A stretch of DNA of 64,000 bases from Bacteroidota bacterium (lineage in GTDB: Bacteria; Bacteroidota; Ignavibacteria; OLB7), in NCBI GenBank assembly GCA_018266795.1, contig JAFDZV010000010.1, positions 102,287 through 166,286 of the forward strand. The letters are read 5' to 3'. The position numbers and the translations under genes were made by a program. The notes beneath the pieces were generated by a model that saw only the letters and a list, made by a program, of their open reading frames with translations, ran no database searches and was not told the DNA's origin. Within the stretch, counting starts at the first letter, position 1. Every line of letters starts with the position of its first letter. Positions 7,853 through 16,921 of this stretch are shown here, piece by piece.

Positions 7853-8424
7853 ATGACACAACGCATTCCTTCCCGGACGCTTCTCTTCGCACTTTTGCTG
7901 CTGCCGGTGCTCGGGGCATGCGGTGGCGGCAACGTGCCCTACACCGATGCATCGGGGATGTTTGCCCCCCCCCCGGAGGAAACTTCAGCGTCAAATTGCC
8001 GGAGAGCTGCCACCTTGCGGACTCCACGACCGACACAATGAGCGGAGGCTTGGTCGGGCGACGCTATGTTTTTCGGAACGGGCTCTTCGGCGCGGTGCTG
8101 GTTGAGCACGCTCCGCTTCCGGATGATCTGAAGGATACCGCCGGCACCGAAGCGTTGCTCACCTCGATGGCCAGGGTGTTCAACGAGCAGTTGACCGTTG
8201 TGCGCACGGTCAACGCACGCGTTGCGGGATATCCGGCTCAGACGGTGTACTTCACCGAGGAGGTTGGGGGCGACAAGGCAATCGGCCGCAGCGTTCTCAT
8301 CGTTGCCCGCGGCCGGATGTATCACCTTACGTATCTCGACATGGACAGGGAGGCAACGATGGCCGGCCTCGACAGGGGTGACCCGCTCGTCTTCTTTGCA
8401 TCGTTCCGCCTGTTGAAATCGTAA
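7853..8424 (+). pseudogene. Lipoprotein gene frameshifted at a C10 tract (possible phase-variable gene)
   Basis: Starts at ATG 7853 with a clear lipoprotein signal (MTQRIPSRTLLFALLLLPVLGAC; lipobox LGAC, Cys23). The frame holds to the C run at 7965-7974, then runs into an unrelated frame that stops at 8041. One extra C (or two fewer) joins it to the frame that continues to 8424 with a well-formed domain of about 150 aa (FSVKLPESC to SFRLLKS), resembling periplasmic proteins of the DUF1795/PsbP-like kind. Restored, the protein would be about 190 aa. The homopolymer makes slipped-strand phase variation possible, but a sequencing or assembly length error is equally likely. It runs divergently from the type II polyketide operon. 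Confidence 0.75.
7965..7974 (+). repeat. C10 homopolymer inside the lipoprotein gene
   Basis: Ten C residues in the coding region, 112 nt after the ATG, exactly where the open frame changes. A run of 8 or 11 would give a full-length lipoprotein; the present length gives a truncated 62-aa product. Confidence 0.85.
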
Positions 8425-8517
8425 ATGGAGATCCGGTAGGGATGCCGCCCGGTGGTTCGACAATCCGGCAGGCTCCTCGACAATCGCGTGCCGGACATCG
8501 CAATTGCCCCGCATGAG

Positions 8518-9399
8518 ATGACACACAGAAACTTTCTCAAGATCATGGCTGCAGGCGCAGGTGGAATACTATCGCTCTCCGGATTCAGCAGGGCTGCGGA
8601 GGACCTCGGCTCGGGTGAGCAGAAGATGCCGGTGCTGTTCATCGGGCACGGATCGCCGATGAACGGCATCGAGGAGAACATGTTCAGCCGCCGGTGGCAT
8701 GCGCTTGCGCAGGAGTTGCCGCGCCCGCGCGGGGTGCTGGTGATCTCGGCGCACTGGCTCACGAAGGGAACGTACGTGACCGCGATGGAGAAGCCCCGCA
8801 CCATCCATGACTTCGGCGGGTTCCCGCAGGAGTTGTTCGATGTGCAGTACCCCGCTCCCGGCAATCCCCAACTGGCGCAGGAGACGAAGGCGTTGATCGC
8901 ACAAACATCCGTTGGGCTGGACCACGAGTGGGGCCTCGATCACGGAACCTGGTCCGTCGTGAAGCAGATCTACCCGGAGGCCGATATACCCGTGCTGCAA
9001 CTCAGCATCGACTACAACAGGCCCGCGCAATACCACTACGATCTCGCGAAGGATCTCGCCGCGCTGCGCCGGCGCGGCATCCTTGTCATCGGCAGCGGGA
9101 ACATCGTGCACAATCTTCGAATGATTGCGTTCGACCATATCGACGATCCGGGCTACGGCTTCGACTGGGCACTGGAGATCAACGAGGCGATGAAGAAGAA
9201 GATGGCCGCGCGCGATCACGCTCCGCTGATAGACTACGGCTCCTTCGGTGCCGGTGCCCGCCTGGCGATACCGACGCCGGATCACTACTATCCGCTCCTG
9301 TATGTGCTCGGGCTTCAGGAGAGGAGCGATGAGATATCGTTCTTCAACGACTACGCCGTTGCGGGTTCCCTGACGATGACCTCCGTACGGCTGGGTTGA
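8518..9399 (+). CDS. LigB/DODA-type extradiol dioxygenase (YgiD family)
   Basis: Class III (LigB) ring-opening dioxygenase of the DODA/YgiD family, which acts on catechol-like substrates such as L-DOPA with a Zn or Fe centre; the true substrate here is unknown. The metal-binding and active-site histidines are visible in GHGSPMN, SAHW, HDFGGFP, GLDHGTW and TPDHYYPLL. About 293 aa from the chosen ATG at 8518. This start gives an N-terminal segment THRNFLKIMAAGAGG resembling a Tat-type leader with only one Arg (RNFLK), so export is uncertain. It is a stand-alone gene about 90 nt after the lipoprotein gene. An aromatic-cleaving enzyme between two polyketide loci is suggestive but may be coincidence. 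Confidence 0.9.
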   Translation: MTHRNFLKIMAAGAGGILSLSGFSRAAEDLGSGEQKMPVLFIGHGSPMNGIEENMFSRRWHALAQELPRPRGVLVISAHWLTKGTYVTAMEKPRTIHDFGGFPQELFDVQYPAPGNPQLAQETKALIAQTSVGLDHEWGLDHGTWSVVKQIYPEADIPVLQLSIDYNRPAQYHYDLAKDLAALRRRGILVIGSGNIVHNLRMIAFDHIDDPGYGFDWALEINEAMKKKMAARDHAPLIDYGSFGAGARLAIPTPDHYYPLLYVLGLQERSDEISFFNDYAVAGSLTMTSVRLG

Positions 9400-9474
9400 T
9401 GCCGGCATACGGCCAACGCAGCGGGCGCATGCGGGCACGGTGTGGCGGCCATGACATCGCATTCCGATATGCAA

Positions 9475-9505
9475 GCGCCGCACATACCATGCGTACGTGC
9501 GGCGC
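9475..9505. terminator. Hairpin between convergent genes
   Basis: Perfect 9-bp inverted repeat GCGCCGCAC...GTGCGGCGC with a 13-nt loop, lying between the 3' ends of the dioxygenase gene (plus) and the propeller gene (minus). Only a short T run (TTT) follows on the plus strand, so it is a candidate bidirectional terminator. Confidence 0.5.
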
Positions 9506-9567
9506 CGCCTGTTTGGTCGCCGCTGAGGCGCACCATCCGCCGGCCGTCAGTCCGATATCGGTGCGCT

Positions 9568-11064
9568 TCAGTGCACAACCGCAAAGCTCGTACACGCTAC
9601 AGCAGCCTTGCAGGCAACGCGGCAGAAGTAGAGCCCGGGAGCGAGACCGGTGGCATCGAACGGTACGGTCTGTTCACCGGCGGCGAGCATGCCCGGTAAG
9701 CTGATCGCAACGATATCTCCACGCTCATCCACGATCGTAATGCGGGGCGCGCACGGCTCCGGGAGCAGAACGCTCAAACGGCCGGCACCGGCCACAGGAT
9801 TTGGAAGGAACGATGCCTCCGCCACCATGCGTTCATGGCTCCGATGTTCGTCGACGCCGGAGGAGGGCTGATAGGTCCACCGGGCGAGATTCGGCGAGGA
9901 CTTCCCTCCCGCATTCGCAAACATTCCGCCAACCCAGAGATGCTGATCGGTCGCGGCCAGCGAGAGCCCCGGCCCATCGAGGCCGGAGCCCAACGGCGCC
10001 CATCCGGTTGCCGGGTTCCACTGGGCAATCCGGGCGGCGGGAATACTCCCGACATTCCGGAACAGCCCGCTGACGAAGAGCGTGCCGGCCGGGCTTACCG
10101 CAACGCGAATGGAGCCGGAGTCCGGCCCGGAGCCGCCCACGGTATACCAGGCGCTGCTCTGTGTGCTCCACTGCGCAATGTTCTTCATCGGCTTGCCGCC
10201 GGCAAACGTGAACGTCCCCGCAACGAAGATGGCGGTATCGTGCACGGCAAGCGCCGTTACGAAGGGAGCAAACCCCTGGGCGCCCAGCCCGCTTGTCAGG
10301 CTGGACCATGCAGTGCCGTTCCAGCGCGCGATGCGCGAGGCGTTGGTGCCGCCGGCCTTGGTGAACCAGCCGCCAACGTATAGATCGTCCTCCACGAATG
10401 CCATCGTAGTGACGCCTCCATCCATGCCGCGGCGCGTGCCATCGTCCAGTGGAAGGAATACGGTATCGGCCACATCCCATACAGCGATGTAGTTCATCAC
10501 GTCCTGATTACCCGCGTAGGTGAAGTTGCCGCCAACGTAGATGTCGTTCCCCTTCACCGCGATCGCCAGCACGGTGGAATCCAGCCCCTCCTTCGTTATG
10601 TCACCGAACGCAAGCCACGTGTTGCCGCTGAAGCGCGCGATGTTGGTGGCCTTCACATCGCCGGCCCCCCTGAAGTGTCCGCCAACAATCACATCCCCGC
10701 CGCTGAACGCGATGGCGTACACGGTTCCGGCGGGAATGCCCGTTCCCACCGGCATCCACGACGTACCGTCCCATCGGGCGATCCGATTGGCGGAGATCCC
10801 GCCGATGTGCGAGAAATCCCCCCCGACGTACAGATCACCGTTCGGCGCAACCGCCGTTGCATACACCGCCCCGTCCGCATTGGACGGTCCGATATCCTTG
10901 TTCCACTGATCGTCGCCCGCAATCGGGAAGCCCGCGGACGCGGAACCCGGCCCCCGGACATTCGGCTCCGGAGCTGCCGCCACCTGTGCGGCAGCCGCAC
11001 GCACCATGAGAAGGAAGAGAACAATGGGGAGGATTGAACGCGTAGAAAGGATGGCCTGCTTCAT
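9568..11064 (-). CDS. Secreted beta-propeller protein with T9SS sorting domain
   Basis: Protein of about 498 aa. Signal peptide: residues 1-27 (MKQAILSTRS... AAAAQ). It is followed by at least six repeats of about 50 aa carrying LYVGGDFSHIGG, VIVGGHFRGAG, IYVGGNFTYAG, LYVGGWFTKAGG, IFVAGTFTFAGG and similar, each ending with an ARWDG-type strand. This is a Kelch-like or delta-60-like propeller. The C-terminus (SFLPNPVAGAGR to GLYFCRV...) is a T9SS type A sorting domain, so export through the outer membrane and surface attachment or release are expected. The start ATG at 11064 is chosen because it begins the signal peptide. No enzyme motif is visible; a surface or matrix role is likely. Confidence 0.88.
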   Translation of the reverse strand: MKQAILSTRSILPIVLFLLMVRAAAAQVAAAPEPNVRGPGSASAGFPIAGDDQWNKDIGPSNADGAVYATAVAPNGDLYVGGDFSHIGGISANRIARWDGTSWMPVGTGIPAGTVYAIAFSGGDVIVGGHFRGAGDVKATNIARFSGNTWLAFGDITKEGLDSTVLAIAVKGNDIYVGGNFTYAGNQDVMNYIAVWDVADTVFLPLDDGTRRGMDGGVTTMAFVEDDLYVGGWFTKAGGTNASRIARWNGTAWSSLTSGLGAQGFAPFVTALAVHDTAIFVAGTFTFAGGKPMKNIAQWSTQSSAWYTVGGSGPDSGSIRVAVSPAGTLFVSGLFRNVGSIPAARIAQWNPATGWAPLGSGLDGPGLSLAATDQHLWVGGMFANAGGKSSPNLARWTYQPSSGVDEHRSHERMVAEASFLPNPVAGAGRLSVLLPEPCAPRITIVDERGDIVAISLPGMLAAGEQTVPFDATGLAPGLYFCRVACKAAVACTSFAVVH

Positions 11065-11289
11065 GATCATTACCGTCCGGATTTGGTGTGAACGATACAT
11101 CTGATGGAAGATCACGGCGTTCTTCGCGCCGGGCAGAGTGCCGACATGAAAGGACGGCGCAAGGTGTCGCTGGGGGGAATGCGGGAAGGTGATCGTAGAT
11201 CGCACGGCTCGAAACTGCAAGGGCACCATGCTCACGGCATGCCCTGCCGGCGCATGTACGTCGGCCAGCCTTGGCTTCGTGCCGGGAAC

Positions 11290-12609
11290 CTACACGCGCG
11301 GCCAGCCGGAGTCGGCATGCGACGGTGTATCCTCATCCACCGGGCAGCCTCTGGTGAGACACTGCTGCGGCGTCGGGAATGAGCGTGCACCCGGGCCGTT
11401 GTGCAGGCACATGTCGATCTTCGTGCCGGAGTAGCAGACACGCACCGGCAATGCGTTCACGAGCTGCCCGGAGAGATCCTGCATCGCCTTCGGGCTCAGT
11501 TCGATCACCTCTTCGTCGATCGTCCCGTTGCACGCCCCCTTGGTCAGCTGCTTCTGGCCGAACTTGTCCGGCGGAATCGTGTCGGAGCAGAGGATATCCA
11601 CTTCGTTTCCTCCATAGCTCACCGTTGCCACTTCGCGTTGATGCCGAGCCGTACAGGATGCGGCGCCCGCAAGGCCAAGCTGAGTACGCGCCCATGTCTC
11701 GACCGAGAGCGGCCAGCTGTTGCAGCACGCGAACGACTCCCACTTCTTGTCCGTGGTGTGCTCCCCCAGCCCCTGGAAGAATCCCCACTTGGAGCAGGTC
11801 GTATCCTGGCCCCATCGCTGCGCGCAGCCGGAGTCGCATCGCGGCGCCCTGGGCTTCGCCGTTTTCTTCTTCTCCTCCTCCTCCGCAGGCTTCCGCGCTA
11901 TGGTTCCGTGAGCACCACCGGCGGACTGCTGCAGGACATGCGTAAGCTCGTGGGCCAGCAGATGGCGCCCCTGCGCGGAGCCGGGCGAATATTCTCCCGC
12001 CCCGAACACCACATCGCGGCCAACGGTGAAGGCGCGCGCGTTCAACGATGCTGCGGAGGAGGTGGCTGTGTGGCCATCGTGTATCCGCACATGCGAGAAG
12101 TCATGCCCGAAGCGCGGCTCGAAGAACGCCCGCTCTGCAGCCGGCAGCGACCGCCCGCCCCCCCGCATGGAGTCGATGGACAGCTGCACGCTTGGCGTGA
12201 CGCTCGGAACCTGCCCGTGGCGTTCCTTGGCCTGGGCCATCTCCTCCTCACCGGCCTCACAGGCGGAGCACGTTCGCTGTACCGATCCGGAGGCACGCGC
12301 CGCAACGGCAGCAGGCTGCACGGAACCGGAGTCCGGCATACGCATCACGTGATCGGCAACGCGATCCGCCTCCTGCTCGTGCGCGTCACCGGGACGATTC
12401 ACCGCGAGCTTTGTCTGAACCGTGACGTGCGCCGCCTCCTGCGTCTGCGTCGCATGGCAGCGAGGGCAGCCGCCGCCGCAGGCGCAGCCAGGTTTGCGTT
12501 GAAGTGTGGTGCCATGAACCGGTGTTGCAACGGCGCGCGGGCGCGCGATCGCGGCGCGAGCCGGCACATCGGACAATGTGGTATGCTGGGCACGATGGAA
12601 CGCGATCAT
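11290..12609 (-). CDS. DUF4157 (HELTH) protein, candidate eCIS cargo
   Basis: Protein of 439 aa with no signal peptide. The N-terminal region is low-complexity and has two Cys clusters (CACGGGCPRC and CSAC). The DUF4157 domain (about 145-230) contains FGHDFSHVRIH and the metalloprotease-like motif HELTH (220-224). The C-terminal ~200 aa are Cys-rich (about 12 Cys) and unrecognised; they could be the toxic or binding part. DUF4157 is known to occur at the N-terminus of many proteins linked to extracellular contractile injection systems, so this may be cargo of the eCIS encoded 26-47 kb away. That link is inference from domain association. It stands alone here, flanked by T9SS and OmpA genes. 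Confidence 0.82.
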   Translation of the reverse strand: MIAFHRAQHTTLSDVPARAAIARPRAVATPVHGTTLQRKPGCACGGGCPRCHATQTQEAAHVTVQTKLAVNRPGDAHEQEADRVADHVMRMPDSGSVQPAAVAARASGSVQRTCSACEAGEEEMAQAKERHGQVPSVTPSVQLSIDSMRGGGRSLPAAERAFFEPRFGHDFSHVRIHDGHTATSSAASLNARAFTVGRDVVFGAGEYSPGSAQGRHLLAHELTHVLQQSAGGAHGTIARKPAEEEEKKKTAKPRAPRCDSGCAQRWGQDTTCSKWGFFQGLGEHTTDKKWESFACCNSWPLSVETWARTQLGLAGAASCTARHQREVATVSYGGNEVDILCSDTIPPDKFGQKQLTKGACNGTIDEEVIELSPKAMQDLSGQLVNALPVRVCYSGTKIDMCLHNGPGARSFPTPQQCLTRGCPVDEDTPSHADSGWPRV

Positions 12610-12632
12610 GGCTGGGCTGGCTGTCAGTCGTT

Positions 12633-12710
12633 AGTAGTCAGTTGTCAGCGGGTCATTCTCAGTGGCAGAGACAAGCTTCGACCTCCCCGACCACTGACCA
12701 ATGACTACTG
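12633..12710. repeat. MITE-like imperfect inverted repeat
   Basis: Left arm AGTAGTCAGTTGTCAGCGGG (12633-12652) and right arm CCACTGACCAATGACTACTG (12691-12710) are imperfect inverted repeats around about 38 nt. Such TAGTCA/GTCAG-rich blocks look like dispersed non-coding repeats. The right arm runs into the OmpA-like gene and supplies its stop codon (12705-12707). Confidence 0.5.
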
Positions 12711-14864
12711 TCCCCTCTGCACCGGCGTCTTCACGAGAATCTGCACGGTGCGGCAATAATAACGACCTTCCGGGAGATCATTCGGATAAAGCAGGCGGGA
12801 GCTGCCGATGCCGCGCGTAACGGCATCGGGCCTGCGAAGCGCATCGGCCGAAGCCTTGGCCCGCTGCGCCGACAGCGTCTGGTTGGACGCGGCATTGCCG
12901 GTACGATCTGCGAAGCCTTCGATGACGAGATTGGACTCCTGGCGCAGGCGCGTATGAATCAGTGAGATGATCCGCTCGTTCGCCGGGCTGATCACCGCCG
13001 CTCCAACGCTGAACAGGATCAGGTTGTAGCGATCGATAGTGAAATCCCCCTGCTGGTTCGCAAGCTTCTGTTCGAGCGTTATAACCTGCGTGGGCAACTC
13101 CATTCCACAGGAGCTGTGCTCCCCCTGGCCGTTGTCCGCAGTCAGCTTCACAGTGACCGGCTCGTTGTAGCGCGGCGCGCTTGCCTGATCGTCGTCGATG
13201 TTCCAGTCGAGCGATTCAGGCACCGGGCCTTCGCCACGGAAACGCTTCAGTGCGATGCCGTGCTGCATCACCGCAATCTCCCAGAAGGCGACACCGCGCG
13301 GCGACTCCACGTGCGGAATCAGGCGCACGACCGGGGGCGTGGAGGTACGCGTGGTGTCGTTGACCAGCACAACATCCATCACTTCCGGCACGGTGGAGGC
13401 GATCTCCACACGCCTGTTCTCAGCCTGGCCGTCAGCCGTGGCCGGGTTCGACCGCTTCGCAGGAAGATTGGAGGCAGCCACCTCCAACCGCGACGGTTCA
13501 ACTCCCCATACACGGATCAGATAGTCTCGCACCGCCTCGGCGCGCTTTCGCGAGAGTTCGAGGTTCCCCTTCTCGTCCCCCTGATCCATGTTGCAGCCGG
13601 TGAGGGTCAACACGGCATCCGGATATTCATGCATGCGCTCGCCGATGATGTTGAGCAGATTGTAGTATACCGGAAGCGTCGTGGTGCCGTGCAGGTTTGC
13701 CGTGCGGAATCCCGTACGCGTGACGGCGTCCAGCCGCGTGTATCGCTCCGGCAGATCGGAGGAGCCGGGCTCGAAGAAAACATAGTTCAACAGCGGGTGC
13801 GCAACCGTGGAGAGGAACTCCTCGATCTTCAACGTTGCAATCGGCTCCGCCGTTCCATCCTCCGCCACCCCCATCGCGCTCAACGTGCAGGCCATCGGCG
13901 GCGGTGCGGGCACCTCGTGGAGATAGTGTTCCTGAATCGTGGTCCGGATCGTAATAGCCTCCGGCGTCTCGATCCGTTCATCCGAGAGCGAACGGCCGGA
14001 AAGCATCACCCGCTCGTGCGGGAAGATCGGAGTCTCCGTGGTAACCGTATCGCGCACGACAATGGTGTCGTATCGCACCTGCTTCTCGGGGATCGGTGCA
14101 GGCGAGTACTCCAGCGCCAGCGCGGCACGCAGGCCGTCGGGCTTCCACTCCACTCCGTTCACGACGTTGGTGAACGAGAAGGCATACGATACCTGTGGAA
14201 CCAGCAGCCACGTTCTCCTGCTGTTCAACGGAAGATCGTACGAAAGGCCAAGCGTTCCCTGAAGCAGGAAGGATGCGGCGTCCGGGAGCGTACCGCTGGA
14301 AACATTCCGCACACGGCTGTGCGAGTCCGCTCCCATCGAGTCCAGATAGGTTCCCACATCGCCGGGATCGACGATCCGCTCCTCCTGGCTGTAGGTCCGC
14401 GACATGTACAGCCCCGCTCGCAGACCGGCGTTCGCGAACAGACCATCCAGCAGACGCATCCCAAGCCGTGGTTCCAGCCCGATAGTGGAGAGCGTTGCGT
14501 CCACGGAATGTTCGAAGGCGCCGTCGCGCCCCGTTCCGTTCACGATCACCACAACCGGTTCGCGTTCGGAGAGGCGGGCACTGTGCGCAACGTAGCTGCC
14601 GGTGAGACCGAAGAGCAGGCCGTTCGAGAGCGGGAACTCCGCCAGCAGACCGCCAAGTATGCCGCCGCCCGATCCACTGCCGTACTCCGGACAGCAACTG
14701 GGCACACCGGGAAGCGCGCGAAAGTCCGCGCGATGCATATTGGCAGAATATCCGCCCACCACACCGTAGCGCGGGCGGAGCGTGTCCTGAGCCCGAAGCC
14801 CCGGCACGGCAGCAAGGATATGAAACAGAAGAACGATACAGAATCCGCAGCGTCCACGATTCAT
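12705..14864 (-). CDS. Outer-membrane protein with two OmpA-like domains
   Basis: Protein of 719 aa with a signal peptide (to about residue 25, ...GLRAQ). An N-terminal region of about 230 aa reads like an outer-membrane beta-barrel (GVVGGYSANM..., many aromatic-ended strands). It is followed by two peptidoglycan-binding OmpA-like domains: one around 375-500 (NLELSRKRAEAVRDYL, SNPATADGQAENRRVEI) and one at the C-terminus around 610-710 (IEGFADRTGNAASNQTLSAQRAKA). It should tie the outer membrane to the cell wall. It starts in ATGA overlap with the WD40 gene, so the two are co-transcribed. Its last codons and stop lie in a repeat element, so the original C-terminus may have been altered slightly. 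Confidence 0.88.
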   Translation of the reverse strand: MNRGRCGFCIVLLFHILAAVPGLRAQDTLRPRYGVVGGYSANMHRADFRALPGVPSCCPEYGSGSGGGILGGLLAEFPLSNGLLFGLTGSYVAHSARLSEREPVVVIVNGTGRDGAFEHSVDATLSTIGLEPRLGMRLLDGLFANAGLRAGLYMSRTYSQEERIVDPGDVGTYLDSMGADSHSRVRNVSSGTLPDAASFLLQGTLGLSYDLPLNSRRTWLLVPQVSYAFSFTNVVNGVEWKPDGLRAALALEYSPAPIPEKQVRYDTIVVRDTVTTETPIFPHERVMLSGRSLSDERIETPEAITIRTTIQEHYLHEVPAPPPMACTLSAMGVAEDGTAEPIATLKIEEFLSTVAHPLLNYVFFEPGSSDLPERYTRLDAVTRTGFRTANLHGTTTLPVYYNLLNIIGERMHEYPDAVLTLTGCNMDQGDEKGNLELSRKRAEAVRDYLIRVWGVEPSRLEVAASNLPAKRSNPATADGQAENRRVEIASTVPEVMDVVLVNDTTRTSTPPVVRLIPHVESPRGVAFWEIAVMQHGIALKRFRGEGPVPESLDWNIDDDQASAPRYNEPVTVKLTADNGQGEHSSCGMELPTQVITLEQKLANQQGDFTIDRYNLILFSVGAAVISPANERIISLIHTRLRQESNLVIEGFADRTGNAASNQTLSAQRAKASADALRRPDAVTRGIGSSRLLYPNDLPEGRYYCRTVQILVKTPVQRGQ

Positions 14865-16921
14865 CGAACCACCTCCAGCGAAAGGCTTTTGCGAACCGTG
14901 GGAGTCTCGAGCACCAGGAAATACCGCCCCTGCGGGATGCTCCCCATATCCAGTCGCAGCACGTGCCGGCCAACGATATTCGGCTCGTCCAGGAAACGCT
15001 GCGCCTGCCGGCCGGCGAGGTCGAACAACGTGAGCCGCGTGGTTCCATCTTCAACCGTCTCGAGTTCCACGTCGGCATGATCGGTAACGCGGTCGGAGGA
15101 GACAAGCTTCAATGCCACGATCCCGTTTGGATTCAGCAGCCGCGCACCTCCGGCGCGGCACAGATTGCTCAGACGGAACAGGCCGTCGTTCTCGCTCACG
15201 GCAACATTGGCGTTGTCGGCAACGGCACCGAACAGATCGAGTACCGTCGTGGAGTCGTTCCCGAGCGCTGCCCGGAACTGGAGCCGGCCGATCACGGAGT
15301 CCACAGCCGAAAGAAGCGGCAGCGAGAGCGCTATCGAACGCTCGTTTCCGTTCACCGTTCCGCGCGGCGTTCCCCCAACCGGGTCGAGCAGAGTGGCATT
15401 GTATCGCAGTGAGACATCGATGCGCGTGGCGCCGGCACCAAGGGCGGCCGCGGGATCGCTCACGGTGATCGGCACCTCGATGGTCTGGCCGCTCGCAGCG
15501 GTAAGGGTTGGAGCGGACACCATCACTACCGCGCCGGAGTCCGCGTAGATGGTCCAGAGCGAATCGGAAACGTCCGACTGCGAGAACGTTCCGAGCGGTG
15601 CATGGAAGATCCGCACGCCATCCACGCATGCAACCAGCGCACGCGAGTTGTCGGGACTGAAGTCCAGCGTCCGCATTCCCTCCGCAATCGCCCCCACCAG
15701 CCTCACGAAGGCACCGGTTGCGCCATCGTACAGACGCAGCTTCCACACCGGCTGCACGTCATCCTGCCCGCCGGTGGCGAAGTACTGTCCTCCGTGGCTG
15801 AACGCGCCCGTGGTGGGGAAGCTCACATAGTCATGAATGTCGTAGATCAACGCACCGGTCGCTACATCGCAGACGCGCGCGGCGCCGTTGTCCGCCGTAG
15901 TGATGAACCGTTTCCCGTCCGGACTCAGACGGATGGAGGAGAAGTCGCCGCTCCCTGCATACTTGAAGGTGTGAATGGTGTCGCCGGTGACCGGATCGGA
16001 GACGATGATGTCCGGCACGGTGGAGGGCCCGTTCGTCAACGCCCCGATCACGAACGAACCGTCGCGGCTCCAGTCGGCATCCACCATGGAGCTGATCACG
16101 CTCGGCGAGGTATAGCCCTTCAATCGCACAAGCTCCGTGCCGGTTGCAACATCATAGATGGTTCCGCGCCCCACCCCCGCTACCAGTAGCCGTGTTCCAT
16201 CCGGACTGTACACGCAGGGGGATGTGCCCGGGACGGCCGCCGGCCCGACATCGCGCCACTGGCGCAGCTTCGTTCCGGTTGCAGCATCGAAGATGCGCAC
16301 CATCGCTCCGCTGGAATCCGGAAGAGGGCCGGTTGTGGCGAAGTACTTTCCATCGGGGCTGTAACGCACCGCAGCGATCAGCGTGATGCCGGCCGTGGCC
16401 GGAGGCGACGGGATATTGGAGCGGAGCTCCACCGGAATCACCTGCAGAAGCCCGCCGGTGATCGCATCCCAGATGAAGACGTCGCCATCGGCCCCGCCGC
16501 CGATCACGTGCGCTCCGTCCGGACTGAACTCGGCGTGATGTACGGCATCGGGAATGAAGAACCCCGGGCGCGTGGCGCGCAGGTAGAGAATGCTGTCGCC
16601 GATCGTCCCCCCCATCGACACACGCATCAGGCAACGATTGCTCGGCGTGTTCGGAACTCTGCTCCAGACGTATTGAAGCCCCGTGGCCTGATCGGTGATG
16701 AGCGTCCAGGTGGTTCCGTTGTCGATGCTGTACTCGAGCTTCACCGTATCGGTCGCGGCCGCACCGGTCCAACGGATGGTTGCCGACGAGCCTACTCTGT
16801 ATCGCTCGCCGCCGTTCGGCGCAACAAGCTGAAGCGGTGAGGCGGTTGCGGCGATGCATGCAAGAGTATGCGCGAACACGCAGCAGAGCGGCACCAGGAA
16901 CCTGCGGAGCGGTTGGATCAT
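14861..16921 (-). CDS. Secreted WD40-type propeller protein with T9SS sorting domain
   Basis: Protein of about 686 aa. Signal peptide from M1 (IQPLRRFLVPLCCVFAHTL). Next comes an Ig-like/Kre9-type domain (APNGGERYRVGSSATIRWTG). Then follow at least seven WD40-like blades with FSPDGAHVIGGG, YSPDGKYFATTG, YSPDGTRLLVAG, LSPDGKRFITTA and FSPDNSRALVAC. A cohesin-like beta domain follows (around 500-600), and a T9SS type A domain forms the C-terminus (LTLFDLAGRQAQRF ... GRYFLVLET). It is exported to the surface. The start ATG at 16921 is set by the signal peptide. It is coupled to the OmpA gene. No catalytic motif is seen; binding or scaffold function is likely. Confidence 0.87.
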   Translation of the reverse strand: MIQPLRRFLVPLCCVFAHTLACIAATASPLQLVAPNGGERYRVGSSATIRWTGAAATDTVKLEYSIDNGTTWTLITDQATGLQYVWSRVPNTPSNRCLMRVSMGGTIGDSILYLRATRPGFFIPDAVHHAEFSPDGAHVIGGGADGDVFIWDAITGGLLQVIPVELRSNIPSPPATAGITLIAAVRYSPDGKYFATTGPLPDSSGAMVRIFDAATGTKLRQWRDVGPAAVPGTSPCVYSPDGTRLLVAGVGRGTIYDVATGTELVRLKGYTSPSVISSMVDADWSRDGSFVIGALTNGPSTVPDIIVSDPVTGDTIHTFKYAGSGDFSSIRLSPDGKRFITTADNGAARVCDVATGALIYDIHDYVSFPTTGAFSHGGQYFATGGQDDVQPVWKLRLYDGATGAFVRLVGAIAEGMRTLDFSPDNSRALVACVDGVRIFHAPLGTFSQSDVSDSLWTIYADSGAVVMVSAPTLTAASGQTIEVPITVSDPAAALGAGATRIDVSLRYNATLLDPVGGTPRGTVNGNERSIALSLPLLSAVDSVIGRLQFRAALGNDSTTVLDLFGAVADNANVAVSENDGLFRLSNLCRAGGARLLNPNGIVALKLVSSDRVTDHADVELETVEDGTTRLTLFDLAGRQAQRFLDEPNIVGRHVLRLDMGSIPQGRYFLVLETPTVRKSLSLEVVR

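Noticed and set aside
8518..8590. Tat signal peptide on the dioxygenase
   Set aside because: Only one Arg is present in the RNFLK segment, so the twin-arginine motif is incomplete; export is left open.
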